From contig NZ_CP080766.1 of NCBI RefSeq assembly GCF_019602855.1, forward strand, positions 1,550,001 through 1,614,000: a stretch of 64,000 nt of DNA, written 5' to 3'. The stretch comes from Cupriavidus pinatubonensis. Lineage in GTDB: Bacteria > Pseudomonadota > Gammaproteobacteria > Burkholderiales > Burkholderiaceae. The position numbers and the translations under genes are program-made. Below are positions 26,270 through 34,822 of this stretch, piece by piece (the stretch's first letter is position 1; every line of letters starts with the position of its first letter). The notes beneath the pieces were generated by a model. That model was not told the origin of the DNA, made no database searches, and saw only the letters and a program-made list of their open reading frames with translations.

Positions 26270-27799
26270 ATGGAACTCGATCCCGACACCTGCTACAAGG
26301 CCGTGGCCTCGCATGACCGGCGCTTCGATGGCCGCTTCTTCGTCGGCGTGTCGTCCACGGGCATCTACTGCCGGCCCGTGTGCGCGGTGCGTACCCCGAA
26401 GCGCGAGAACTGCACGTTCTACGAAAGCGCCGCGGCGGCGGAGAAACACGGCTTTCGCCCCTGCCTACGCTGCCGCCCGGAACTCGCGCCCGGCCATGGG
26501 CTGGCCGATATCTCGGGCCGCCTCGCGCAAGCTGCCGCAACGCTGATCGACGAAGGCTTCATGGCCGATGCCGGCGTGGCTGCGCTTGCCGCACGCATCG
26601 GCGTGACCGAACGCCATCTGCATCGACTGTTCACCGCGCAGTTTGGTGTCTCGGTGCTCGAGTACGTGCAGACGCAGCGCCTGCTGCTGGCCAAGCGGCT
26701 GCTGACCGATACCGCGCTGCCCGTCACCGAAGTGGCGCTGGCCGCTGGTTTTGGCAGCGTGCGGCGCTTCAACGACGTGCTGCGCACGCGCTATGGCCTC
26801 ACGCCCATGGCATTGCGCAAGCGCGCGTCGGACGGCGTGGCTGACCGGCTGGTGTTCGAACTCGGCTACCGGCCGCCGCTCGCATGGGAGGCGCTGCTGG
26901 GCTTTCTGGCGGTGCGCGCGGTCGATGGCATCGAGCAAGTGCGCGATGGCGCGTATGCGCGCACGCTGTCGGTCGAGAGCGGCGGCACCACGCATCGCGG
27001 CTGGGTGCGCCTTGATCATGTGCCGGGGCGGCTCGTGTTGCGCGTCACATTGTCGGCGTCGCTCGCGCGCGTGATTCCGCAAGCGCTGGGCAAGGTGCGC
27101 CGGCTTTGCGACCTTGGCTGCCGGCCCGATATTGTCGACCGCCACCTTGGTGAGCTGGCCAGCGATGTGCCGGGCATGCGGCTGCCGGGCAGTGTCGACG
27201 GGTTCGAGATCGCCGTGCGCGCCGTGATCGGCCAGGTGATCTCGGTGGTGCAGGCGCGGCGCATCCTGGCGCGGCTCGGACAGACCGCAGGCGATGCCCT
27301 GCCGGCGCCCGCCATGCCGATCGACGGATGCGCGCCGCTGCAACATGGCTTTCCATCCGCCGCTGCGCTGGCAGCATTGCCGGATGCAGACATGGTTGCC
27401 GCCGGCGTGTCACCGGGCAAGCTGCGTACACTGCGCGCACTTGCGCAACGCGTTGCCAGCGGTGCGCTTCCGCTGGAGCAGCACATGCCGCCCGAGCAGA
27501 CCGTGGCGGCGCTGTGCGAGATTGACGGGATCGGCGACTGGACTGCGCAGTACGTCGCGATGCGCGCATTGGGCTGGCCTGACGCGTTCCCGGGGACCGA
27601 CTACGCGTTGCGCAAGGTACTCGGCGTGAACACCGTACGGGCCATGCAGGCGCGTACGGCGCAGTGGGCACCATGGCGCGCCTATGCGGCCATCCACTTG
27701 TGGCATCGCTATGAAGCGATGAAAACGCAAGGTGACGGCGCAGTGATACCTTTGCCCGACATAATTGCCAGCCATTCCGATATCGAGGTGACGACATGA
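26270..27799 (+). CDS. Ada-AlkA fusion: methyl-sensing regulator and DNA glycosylase
   Basis: This encodes 509 residues. Residues 1-75 form the Ada zinc domain with Cys34, Cys38, Cys65 and Cys68 (GIYCRPVC, RPCLRC). In Ada the first of these cysteines accepts methyl groups from DNA phosphotriesters. Residues ~85-185 are an AraC-type DNA-binding domain (GVAALAARIGVTERHLHRLF). Residues ~200-490 are AlkA-like: the N-terminal AlkA fold, then helix-hairpin-helix (LCEIDGIGDWTAQYVAMRALG), with likely catalytic Asp444 in GTDYALRK. It lacks the C-terminal O6-methyltransferase of E. coli Ada; that activity is supplied by the overlapping next gene. Such a fusion can both sense alkylation and excise N3-methyladenine. 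Confidence 0.95.
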   Translation: MELDPDTCYKAVASHDRRFDGRFFVGVSSTGIYCRPVCAVRTPKRENCTFYESAAAAEKHGFRPCLRCRPELAPGHGLADISGRLAQAAATLIDEGFMADAGVAALAARIGVTERHLHRLFTAQFGVSVLEYVQTQRLLLAKRLLTDTALPVTEVALAAGFGSVRRFNDVLRTRYGLTPMALRKRASDGVADRLVFELGYRPPLAWEALLGFLAVRAVDGIEQVRDGAYARTLSVESGGTTHRGWVRLDHVPGRLVLRVTLSASLARVIPQALGKVRRLCDLGCRPDIVDRHLGELASDVPGMRLPGSVDGFEIAVRAVIGQVISVVQARRILARLGQTAGDALPAPAMPIDGCAPLQHGFPSAAALAALPDADMVAAGVSPGKLRTLRALAQRVASGALPLEQHMPPEQTVAALCEIDGIGDWTAQYVAMRALGWPDAFPGTDYALRKVLGVNTVRAMQARTAQWAPWRAYAAIHLWHRYEAMKTQGDGAVIPLPDIIASHSDIEVTT

Positions 27800-28329
27800 T
27801 CAGCTACCGCCAGATCGACAGCCCGCTCGGCGCCATGCTGTTGCGTGTGCAGGACAGCTTCCTGACGGGCGTTTATTTCGAGGGGCAGAAGTACTATCCG
27901 GCCGCGGCAGTGTCCAGCGTGGTGCCGGAAAGCGCCGCACGCATCTTCGACGAGACCGCCAGACAGATTGCCGCGTATTTCGATGGATTACTCGAAGCCT
28001 TCTCGGTGCCCATGCGCCTCGTTGGCACGGACTTCCAGAGGCGCGTGTGGGAGGCGCTGCGTGCGATCCCGTTCGGCGAGACGTTGTCCTATGGCGATCT
28101 CGCCGGACAGCTTGGGCTGCCGCCGGGGCACGCGCGCGCGGTCGGCGGCGCGGTGGGACGCAATCCCGTTTCGGTGATCGTGCCGTGCCATCGCGTGCTT
28201 GGCGCGGCCGGCGACCTGACCGGCTATGCCGGCGGCACCGATCGCAAGCGCGCGCTGCTCCGGCTCGAGGGCCACGCTGCCGCAGCGCGTCTGCCGATCA
28301 TGCAGCAGTCCGCTCTCGCCTTCGTGTAG
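27796..28329 (+). CDS. ogt: Methylated-DNA-protein-cysteine methyltransferase
   Basis: This encodes 177 residues. It transfers the methyl group from O6-methylguanine to itself in a suicide reaction. The active site is IVPCHRVLG with Cys131. The upstream FQRRVWEALRAIPFGETLSYGDLA is the DNA-binding helix-turn-helix region, and GGAVGRNPVSV contains the Asn/Arg hinge. The start overlaps the ada-alkA stop (ATGA), so the repair functions are coupled. The C-terminal extension (~160-177) is unlike the core and probably not needed. Confidence 0.95.
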   Translation: MISYRQIDSPLGAMLLRVQDSFLTGVYFEGQKYYPAAAVSSVVPESAARIFDETARQIAAYFDGLLEAFSVPMRLVGTDFQRRVWEALRAIPFGETLSYGDLAGQLGLPPGHARAVGGAVGRNPVSVIVPCHRVLGAAGDLTGYAGGTDRKRALLRLEGHAAAARLPIMQQSALAFV

Positions 28330-28336
28330 GTCCGGC

Positions 28337-28918
28337 GTGGCACGCCTGTTCATCGCCGTCGACGCGCCGCCTGAGATAGCGGCGCGGCTGGTGAAGAGCG
28401 TGCCGACAGCCAGCGGCATCCGCGCTGCACCGACCGGGCAGGTGCACCTGACCTTGCGCTTTCTCGGGGAGTGCGACGCGGAGCAGACCGAGCGCATCCG
28501 CGCCGCGCTCGACGCCGTCCGTGCGGCGGACTTCACGCTGAACGTGGCTGGCGTCGGCCGCTTTCGCGGCCGGCAGGGCAGCGTGCTGTGGGCAGGCATG
28601 GCGCCGTGCCCTGAGCTCGATGCGCTGTATGTGGCCATCACCGCCGCGCTGCAGTCCGTCGGTATCGCGCCGGAGCCGCGGCGGTTTCGCCCGCACCTGA
28701 CTCTTGCGCGCTGTCGCCCCACGGCGCCGGAAGTGCTGCAACGCGAATGGCTGGCCAATCATCGCGACATAGCCGTGCCGCCGTGGCACGCGCGGCGCTT
28801 CGTGCTGTACGAAAGCCGCCTGGAGCGGCAAGGCGCGACGCATGCCGAGATCGGGTCGTGGCCGCTCATGGCACCGGATACTCCTCCTGCGACGGCGAGC
28901 GTACCCGTTTCTGCGTGA
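28337..28918 (+). CDS. thpR: RNA 2',3'-cyclic phosphodiesterase (2H family)
   Basis: This encodes 193 residues from GTG 28337 with AGG upstream. It starts VARLFIAVDAPPEIAARL and has two HxT motifs, HLTLRF (~residue 36) and HLTLAR (~residue 120), that define the two-histidine phosphoesterase fold. The family opens 2',3'-cyclic phosphates and was once called 2'-5' RNA ligase. It follows ogt by 7 bases, so the operon is ada-alkA, ogt, thpR. The last residues (SVPVSA) and the stop are supplied by a copy of the 16-base motif, so the C-terminus may have been extended or trimmed by that element. Confidence 0.92.
   Translation: MARLFIAVDAPPEIAARLVKSVPTASGIRAAPTGQVHLTLRFLGECDAEQTERIRAALDAVRAADFTLNVAGVGRFRGRQGSVLWAGMAPCPELDALYVAITAALQSVGIAPEPRRFRPHLTLARCRPTAPEVLQREWLANHRDIAVPPWHARRFVLYESRLERQGATHAEIGSWPLMAPDTPPATASVPVSA
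28899..28914 (-). repeat. Dispersed 16-base motif, copy 10
   Basis: Exact motif in minus orientation, overlapping the last codons of thpR. It is the rightmost copy seen; none was found in the next 35 kb. Confidence 0.85.
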
Positions 28919-29147
28919 CGCAGCGTGACAAAAACCGCGCGCCGCTGCGCGAAAGCGGCGTGAACGCTACCCCCCGAAAGTCTGTGCTCAAGTTTTGCCA
29001 CAGATTGCCGAAGCCCATCCCATGAGTCTTGCCGTCGAACGCAGCGTCCCCTTAATATGCGGCGCTCGGCCGCATGCCGTTTCTGCCGCGCCGCCCCCTG
29101 AACGTGAATGCGCGCGGTGCGCTGCCATCCTGATGTTGCCTGATTCC

Positions 29148-29930
29148 ATGAGCCTCCAAGAATTTCCCGAGTCCACCCAAGCCGGCGACGGCCAGCGAGA
29201 CGATATCGATGAGGGGCCAGGCGCTGCGCAGCCGGACGAGCGCTATCGGCTGACCCATACGTCGCAGATCGGCACGGTGCTGCGCGACCTGTCCTGGCAG
29301 AAGTGCCTGATCACCGTGCGCACGCGCACCGGCCATCAGTTCGTGACGTCGATCCTGCACATGGATCCGGTCAACCGGACGTTTATCTTCGACTGGTGCA
29401 ACGCTGATGCCGAACGCCAGTCGCTGATGACGTCGGACGAGAACGCGTTTTCGGGTTTGCTGCGCGGCGTGCCGGTCAACTTCGTGGTCGGCCGTCCGGC
29501 GGCCACGCGCCACGACGACCGTCCGGCCTTTACCGCCGAGTTTCCCGAGAAGCTTTACCACTTCCAGCGCCGCCGGCATTTCCGCGCCCGCACGCTGGTG
29601 ACCAAGGGCTACCGCTGCGAAGTCCGCAACCCGGACAACAGCGTGCTGTCGCTCGACATTGCCGACCTGTCGCTGTCCGGTGTCGGCCTGCGTTCGAAGA
29701 CGGTTGGCGAAGACCGCCTGCCCGTGGGCACGATGGTGAGCCGCTGCCGCCTGGATTTCCGCGAGCTGGGCAAGCTCGACATCGATCTCCAGATCGTCGG
29801 CCACTGGCTGGTCGGCAACGACGACAGCGCGATCCACCACTATGGCTGCGCGTTCGTGAACCCGGACGGACGCATAGAGAATTTTCTGCAGCGCCTGGTG
29901 TTTGCGCTGGAACTCGCGCACCGCGGCTGA
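29148..29930 (+). CDS. YcgR-like PilZ protein (flagellar brake type)
   Basis: This encodes 260 residues from the ATG at 29148; upstream in-frame starts (28995, 29022, 29130) exist, so the start is uncertain. Residues ~35-140 match a YcgR N-domain (TSQIGTVLRDL...VTSILHMDPVNRTFIFDW). The PilZ domain begins with the cyclic-di-GMP motif RRRHFRAR (~145-152) and has the second motif DLSLSGVGL (~180-188). Proteins of this type bind cyclic di-GMP and slow the flagellar motor. No flagellar gene is nearby. The 5' leader has two small hairpins (28941-28959, 29057-29075). Confidence 0.88.
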   Translation: MSLQEFPESTQAGDGQRDDIDEGPGAAQPDERYRLTHTSQIGTVLRDLSWQKCLITVRTRTGHQFVTSILHMDPVNRTFIFDWCNADAERQSLMTSDENAFSGLLRGVPVNFVVGRPAATRHDDRPAFTAEFPEKLYHFQRRRHFRARTLVTKGYRCEVRNPDNSVLSLDIADLSLSGVGLRSKTVGEDRLPVGTMVSRCRLDFRELGKLDIDLQIVGHWLVGNDDSAIHHYGCAFVNPDGRIENFLQRLVFALELAHRG

Positions 29931-29976
29931 GGCCGCAAGCTGCCTCAGCGAACCGCGGCGCGGTCAGGACGTACGA

Positions 29977-30825
29977 TCAGGACGTGATCAGGCGGCCAAT
30001 GGCCGCGGCCGCTTCGCGCATCGGCGGCAGCAGGCGCGACACCATTTCCGCTTCCGTCACCTTGGCCGCACGCACGCTCACGCTGATGCCGGCCAGCACG
30101 ATGCCCGCGGCCGAACGCACCGGCACCGCCATGGCGCGCAGGCCCGGTTCGAGTTCTTCATCGACGACCACGTAGTCGAGTTCGCGGGCGCGCTCGAAGC
30201 ATGCTTCGAGTTCCTGGCGCGATACCTTGGTTTGTAGCGTGCGCGGCCGCAGGTCGGCATGCTCGAAGAAACCGTCGAGCACCGACGCCGGCTGGTGCGC
30301 CAGCAGCAGGCGCCCGTTCGACGTGCAATAGGCCGGTAGCCGGCTGCCCATGCCGAGCGAGTAATTGACCACGCGCTGCACTTCCGAACGCACGAGATAG
30401 AGGATGTCGGTGCCGTCCAGGATGGCCAGCGTGCAGGTCTCGTGGATGCGCGCGCTCAGGTTGTCCAGGATCGGCTGTGACAGCGAAACCATCGACGTCG
30501 ACGAGAAATACGCGTGCCCGAGGTGCAGCACGCGCGGGCGCAGCGCGAACTGCCCGTCCTGCTGGCTGACGTAGCCGAGCTGCTCCAGCGTGTACAGGCA
30601 GCGGCGCACCGACGCGCGCGACAACTGCGTGCGCTGCGCCACTTGCGAGATCGTCAGCGGGCGCTTGCGCTCGGAAAACGCCTCCAGCACGGTCAGGCCG
30701 CGTGCCAGCGACAGCATGAAGTTCGGGTCGCCGGAGAAACTGCTGAGCAGATCAGACTGGGGATAGGCAACGCGGACGGTATCGGCCTGGGCCTGGCCGA
30801 TACCAAGGGGGCGGGTGGTCTCCAT
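29977..30825 (-). CDS. IclR family regulator, PcaR/PobR-like
   Basis: This encodes 282 residues. The N-terminal winged helix is around residues 37-100: SLARGLTVLEAFSERKRPLTISQVAQRTQLSRASVRRCLYTLEQLGYV. The C-terminal effector domain carries ATCxLAILDGTDILYLVRSEVQR-type and GSRLPAYCTSNGRLLLA segments, typical of regulators of protocatechuate and 4-hydroxybenzoate genes. It lies downstream of the LysR gene on the same strand with 170 bases between, so it probably has its own promoter. The target is not visible; an aromatic or CoA-linked catabolic operon is likely by family. Confidence 0.92.
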   Translation of the reverse strand: METTRPLGIGQAQADTVRVAYPQSDLLSSFSGDPNFMLSLARGLTVLEAFSERKRPLTISQVAQRTQLSRASVRRCLYTLEQLGYVSQQDGQFALRPRVLHLGHAYFSSTSMVSLSQPILDNLSARIHETCTLAILDGTDILYLVRSEVQRVVNYSLGMGSRLPAYCTSNGRLLLAHQPASVLDGFFEHADLRPRTLQTKVSRQELEACFERARELDYVVVDEELEPGLRAMAVPVRSAAGIVLAGISVSVRAAKVTEAEMVSRLLPPMREAAAAIGRLITS

Positions 30826-30995
30826 CTTTGATTTGCTTTGTTCGATAATCGCGCAATCTTAAACGGAGTCGGCGCCGCGGGCCAGTGGTTTTGGAGCACT
30901 GGGGCAAAGACGCCCTGTACACCCGGTGTTTCAGCGCCGAAAGCGACTCTGCCAGCTTGGAGGTAAGGCCCATTCCCGGCAGTCCGCTCAGTCGG

Positions 30996-31886
30996 TCACC
31001 CGACCTGTTCGCGCAGCAGCGCGGCCATGCGTTGCGCCAGCGGCGACAGGTAGGCGCCGGCGCGCGTCACCACGCCGATGCGCCGCCGCAAGTCGAGTTC
31101 GTCCAGCCCCACGTCGAGCGGCTTCAGGCCCGGCAGCCCGGCCTCGGCGTGGCCGCTCGATACGCTCAGCATGGGCGTGCCACGGATCAGCCCAAAAAGC
31201 GATGCGGTGCCGAAGTCCACTTCCACCCGCATCGCCGGCGGCGGCAGCCCTTGCCGGCGGAAGGCCTCGTCGACCTGCTGGCGCAGCACGATATGGCCCT
31301 CCGGCAGCAGCCATTCCTGGCCGCACAGGTCGGCCAGGCGCAGGTTGCGCCGCTGCTGCAGCGGATGAGCTTCATCGGCCACCACCACGAGGCGGTCGTC
31401 GAACAGCTCTTCAATGGCCAGGATGTCGGTGGCCTGCCTCGGTACGGGCGCTACGGCAAGGTCCAGTTCGCCGGCCGTGAGCAGGTCCATCAGGTCGCGC
31501 GCCAGGCGGCGGCGCAGACGCAGACGGGCCACCGGGCGCTCCTTCAACAGCCTGCGGCAGGCGTCCAGCACGATCGAATTGGGCAGCGACGGCGAGTATC
31601 CGAGCCGCAGCACGCCCAACTCGCCGGTGCGGATCCCCTGCATCTCCTTGAGCGCATCCTCGTATTCGAGCTGGATGCGGCGCGCGCGCTCGATAAAGTG
31701 CCGACCCGCTTGCGTGGTGCTCATGCCATTGGCCGTGCGCTCGAACAGCGGCACGCCAACCTGCGCCTCGACGCGCTGCACCGCCTTGGTCAGCGCCGGC
31801 TGGGTGATGCCCAGCGACTCCGCCGCTCGGCCGATGCCGCAGCACCGCTCCACGGCCAGGATGTATTCGATATCCCGTGTCTCCAT
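30996..31886 (-). CDS. LysR family transcriptional regulator
   Basis: This encodes 296 residues. The N-terminal helix-turn-helix is residues ~4-60: DIEYILAVERCCGIGRAAESLGITQPALTKAVQRVEAQVG, then LFERTANGMSTTQAG. The effector-binding part (95-290) has the usual two-lobed pattern (LRLGYSPSLPNSIV). It is divergent from the acyl-CoA ligase operon with 99 bases between start codons and a LysR-like inverted repeat in the gap. By the family rule it should activate that operon in response to a pathway acid or CoA ester. Confidence 0.93.
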   Translation of the reverse strand: METRDIEYILAVERCCGIGRAAESLGITQPALTKAVQRVEAQVGVPLFERTANGMSTTQAGRHFIERARRIQLEYEDALKEMQGIRTGELGVLRLGYSPSLPNSIVLDACRRLLKERPVARLRLRRRLARDLMDLLTAGELDLAVAPVPRQATDILAIEELFDDRLVVVADEAHPLQQRRNLRLADLCGQEWLLPEGHIVLRQQVDEAFRRQGLPPPAMRVEVDFGTASLFGLIRGTPMLSVSSGHAEAGLPGLKPLDVGLDELDLRRRIGVVTRAGAYLSPLAQRMAALLREQVG

Positions 31887-31901
31887 GCCAGCATTCCTGT
31901 T

Positions 31902-31919
31902 GGTTATGACTTTATAGCC
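31902..31919. promoter_or_regulatory. Probable LysR binding site
   Basis: GGTTAT-N6-ATAGCC, an imperfect 18-base inverted repeat with one arm mismatch. It starts 16 bases upstream of the lysR start, within the divergent promoter region. Confidence 0.5.
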
Positions 31920-31985
31920 AAGCCTGCATTGTGGTGATGTCGCTCATCTTACAGACTCCACCAGACATACAGCATGGAGACGCCG

Positions 31986-33539
31986 ATGGGCTTTGCATAT
32001 TTCCTGCGCCGCGCCGCGCGCTACTGGGGCGACCTGCCGGCCGTCCTCTATCGCGATCAGGTCCTGACCTACCGCGAGCTCGACGAGCGCTCGACGCGGC
32101 TCGCCAACGCGCTGCTCGCGATGGGGCTGCGCCAGGGCGACCGCGTGGCGGTGCAGTCGCGCAACCGGCCGGAACTGGTGGAAATCGAATGCGCGCTGTA
32201 CAAGGCGGGCCTGGTCAAGGCGGCGCTCAACCCGCGCTTTACTGCGCCCGAGGCGTCCGACGTGGTGGAAAACTGCCAGCCGCGCGTGCTGATCGCCGGG
32301 CCGGGCTACGCCGGCTATTCGCCGGCCACGCGCGGCTTCGGGTCGGTGGAAACGTTCGTCTCTATCGGCAAGGATGCGCCCGGCTATGCAGCCTATGAAG
32401 CGCTCCTGGCTGAAGCCAGCACCGAATTGCCCGAGATCACCCCCGCGCCCGGCGATCTCGCCGTGCTGCATTTCTCGTCCGGCTCGACCGGCAAGATCAA
32501 GGCCGCCATGCAGAGCTACGGCAACCGCCTGGCAGCGCTGCGCAAGATGCTGATGGGCATGGACAGCCCGCCACGGCCCGGTGACCGGCTGGCGCTGATC
32601 GGGCCCGTCACGCACGCGTCCGGCATGCTGATGCAGCCTTACCTGTACTGCGGCGCCACGCTGGTGCTGTTCGAGAAATTCGAGCCGGCCGATTTCCTGG
32701 CCGAGGTGGCGCGCCTGCGCATCACGCACGTGTTCATGGTCCCGGCCATGATCAACATGCTGCTGGCCGAACCCTCGCTGGCCAGTGCGGACCTGAGCAG
32801 CCTGAGGACGCTCGCCTATGGCGCTGCGCCGATGGCGCCGGCACGCATCCGTGAAGCGTGGGAGCGCATCGGTCCCATCCTGTCGCAGGGCTACGGCGCG
32901 AGCGAGTCCACCTCGGGCGTCACGCGCCTGTCTACGGCCGATCATGCGCAAGCCATCGCCTCGTACCCCGAGCGGCTGGCCTCATGTGGCCGCGCGCTCG
33001 GCGAGACCGAGGTGCGCGTGGTCGATGAACAGGGCCGCGAGGTGGCCGTCGGCGAGATCGGCGAACTGGTGATCCGTGGCGAGGACGTGTTCCAGGGCTA
33101 CTGGGGCGAGCCGGCGCTGACGCAGGAGGTGCTCGTCAATGGCTGGCTGCGCACCGGCGACATGGCGCGCGTCGACGCGCAGGGGTACCTGTACCTGGTG
33201 GACCGCAAGAAGGACATGATCATCTCCGGCGGCTTCAACGTCTACCCGACCGAGGTCGAAGCCACGCTGTACCAGCACCCCGACGTGCTGGAGGCGTGCG
33301 TGATCAGCGTGCCCGACGAGACCTGGGGCGAAAGCGTCAAGGCTGTCGTCACGCTTCGCCCGGGCCGGCAGGCCAGCGCCCAGTCGCTGATCGCGCATTG
33401 CCGCGAACGGATTGCCGACTACAAGTCGCCGCGCTCGGTGGACTTCGTCGACGAACTGCCCAAGAACGCCAGCGGCAAGCTGGCCCGCAAGCTGGTGCGC
33501 GAGCCGTACTGGCAGGGCGCATCGCGCCGCGTGAATTGA
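31986..33539 (+). CDS. AMP-forming acyl-CoA ligase
   Basis: This encodes 517 residues of the ANL superfamily. It activates a carboxylic acid with ATP and joins it to CoA. Motifs are LHFSSGSTGKIKAAMQS (ATP loop, ~residue 160), YGAAPMAP, QGYGASESTSG (adenine/acyl site), TGDMARVDAQGYLYLVDRKKDMIISGGFNVYPTEVE (hinge) and the catalytic Lys in PKNASGKLARK. The ATG at 31986 has GGAG 5 bases upstream; an ATG at 31974 lies before that site and is less likely. First gene of a four-gene operon (ligase, dehydrogenase, Bug protein, CoA-transferase) facing the LysR gene. Confidence 0.93.
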   Translation: MGFAYFLRRAARYWGDLPAVLYRDQVLTYRELDERSTRLANALLAMGLRQGDRVAVQSRNRPELVEIECALYKAGLVKAALNPRFTAPEASDVVENCQPRVLIAGPGYAGYSPATRGFGSVETFVSIGKDAPGYAAYEALLAEASTELPEITPAPGDLAVLHFSSGSTGKIKAAMQSYGNRLAALRKMLMGMDSPPRPGDRLALIGPVTHASGMLMQPYLYCGATLVLFEKFEPADFLAEVARLRITHVFMVPAMINMLLAEPSLASADLSSLRTLAYGAAPMAPARIREAWERIGPILSQGYGASESTSGVTRLSTADHAQAIASYPERLASCGRALGETEVRVVDEQGREVAVGEIGELVIRGEDVFQGYWGEPALTQEVLVNGWLRTGDMARVDAQGYLYLVDRKKDMIISGGFNVYPTEVEATLYQHPDVLEACVISVPDETWGESVKAVVTLRPGRQASAQSLIAHCRERIADYKSPRSVDFVDELPKNASGKLARKLVREPYWQGASRRVN

Positions 33540-33567
33540 TAAAGCCGAGAAAGCCGAGGAAGCCACC

Positions 33568-34743
33568 ATGTTCGAATACCTGACCAATCCGCTGTTGACC
33601 GAGACGCGTGCCGCCGTCCGGCGCTTTATCGACGAAGAACTGCGGCCGCTCGAACGCGAACTGGGCCTGGGCTCGGAAGACCCGTGGCCGGTCGAAACGC
33701 TGCGCAACGTGTGGCGCCGCTCCAGCGAGCTTGGCCTCTACGCCGCCTGCTTGCCGGTGGCGCTCGGCGGCAAGGGCCTGAATATTGCCGAGCAATGCGC
33801 GCTCAAGGCGGACCTTGCGGCGAGCGGCTGCGTGCTGGCGCCGCACGTGCTCGGCGACCTGGGGGGGCCGCCGCGCGTGGGCAATATGCTCAAGTACGCG
33901 ACCCCGGAGCAGCTCGACCGCTACTTCCTGCCGGTGATCCGCGGCGAGAAGTCGACCTGCTTCGCGCTCACCGAGACGCATTCGGGCTCCGACGCCCAGA
34001 GCATTGCCACGACCGCAGTGGCCGATGGCGACACGCTCGTCGTCAACGGCAGCAAGCACTACATCAGCGGCGCGCCGTTCGCGAGCTTCGCCATCGTCAT
34101 GTGCGTCACCGATGCGACCGTATCGCCGCCCGCGATCAGCGCCGTGCTGGTGGACCTGGACCTGCCGGGCGTGACCGTCACGCAGGCCTACGTGCCGATG
34201 TCGGGCCAGCATATCGATGCCGATATCGCTTTCGACAACGTGCGCGTGCCGCGCGCCAACATCCTCGGCGGCGAGGGCAATGGCTTCAAGCTGGGCATGT
34301 CGCGCATCAACGTCAACCGGCTGCTGCATTGCCCGTCCATGCTCGGACTTGCAACCAGCGCTTACCGGTCGTCGCTGGAATACGCGGGCAAGCGGCGCCA
34401 GTTCGGTGGCCCGATCGCGCGCTTCCAGGCCATCCAGCACATGCTGGCCGACATGGCAGCGGCGCTGTGGGCGTGCGAGAGCATGATCGCGCAGACCGCC
34501 GCGCTGGCCGATGCCGGCGCGGACCTGCGCATGAAGGCGGCGGCGTGCAAGCTGTTCGTTTCGGAGCGCTGCTTCGAGGTCGCGGACAAGGCCGTGCAGA
34601 TCCACGGCAACGTGGGCGTCACGCGCGGCCATCCGGTGGAGCAGGCCTTCCGCAAGCTGCGCATGTTCCGCGTGTTCACGGGCACCAGCGAGATCCAGCG
34701 CAATACCATCGCCAAGGCGATTCTCGAACCTGCGACGAAATAG
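33568..34743 (+). CDS. Acyl-CoA dehydrogenase family protein
   Basis: This encodes 391 residues. ACAD features: FALTETHSGSDAQS (~residue 131), GEGNGFKLGMSRINVNR, RRQFGGPIARFQAIQHM and VQIHGNVGVTRGHPVEQAFR. At the C-terminal position where many family members have the catalytic Glu (YEGT), this protein has FTGTSEIQR, so the base is either elsewhere (as in isovaleryl-type enzymes) or missing. It starts 28 bases after the ligase with GAGGAAGCCACC before the ATG. Likely substrate is the acyl-CoA made by the ligase. Confidence 0.9.
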   Translation: MFEYLTNPLLTETRAAVRRFIDEELRPLERELGLGSEDPWPVETLRNVWRRSSELGLYAACLPVALGGKGLNIAEQCALKADLAASGCVLAPHVLGDLGGPPRVGNMLKYATPEQLDRYFLPVIRGEKSTCFALTETHSGSDAQSIATTAVADGDTLVVNGSKHYISGAPFASFAIVMCVTDATVSPPAISAVLVDLDLPGVTVTQAYVPMSGQHIDADIAFDNVRVPRANILGGEGNGFKLGMSRINVNRLLHCPSMLGLATSAYRSSLEYAGKRRQFGGPIARFQAIQHMLADMAAALWACESMIAQTAALADAGADLRMKAAACKLFVSERCFEVADKAVQIHGNVGVTRGHPVEQAFRKLRMFRVFTGTSEIQRNTIAKAILEPATK

Positions 34744-34822
34744 CCGCCCGCCCACGGCACGGCAACGACATACCCAGACAATAGGCGGTGCAGGACACTG
34801 CCCGCCAGCCACGGAGACAACC

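Noticed and set aside
30826..30995. Possible riboswitch before the IclR gene
   Set aside because: Some stem-like sequence is present but no known riboswitch core could be recognised.
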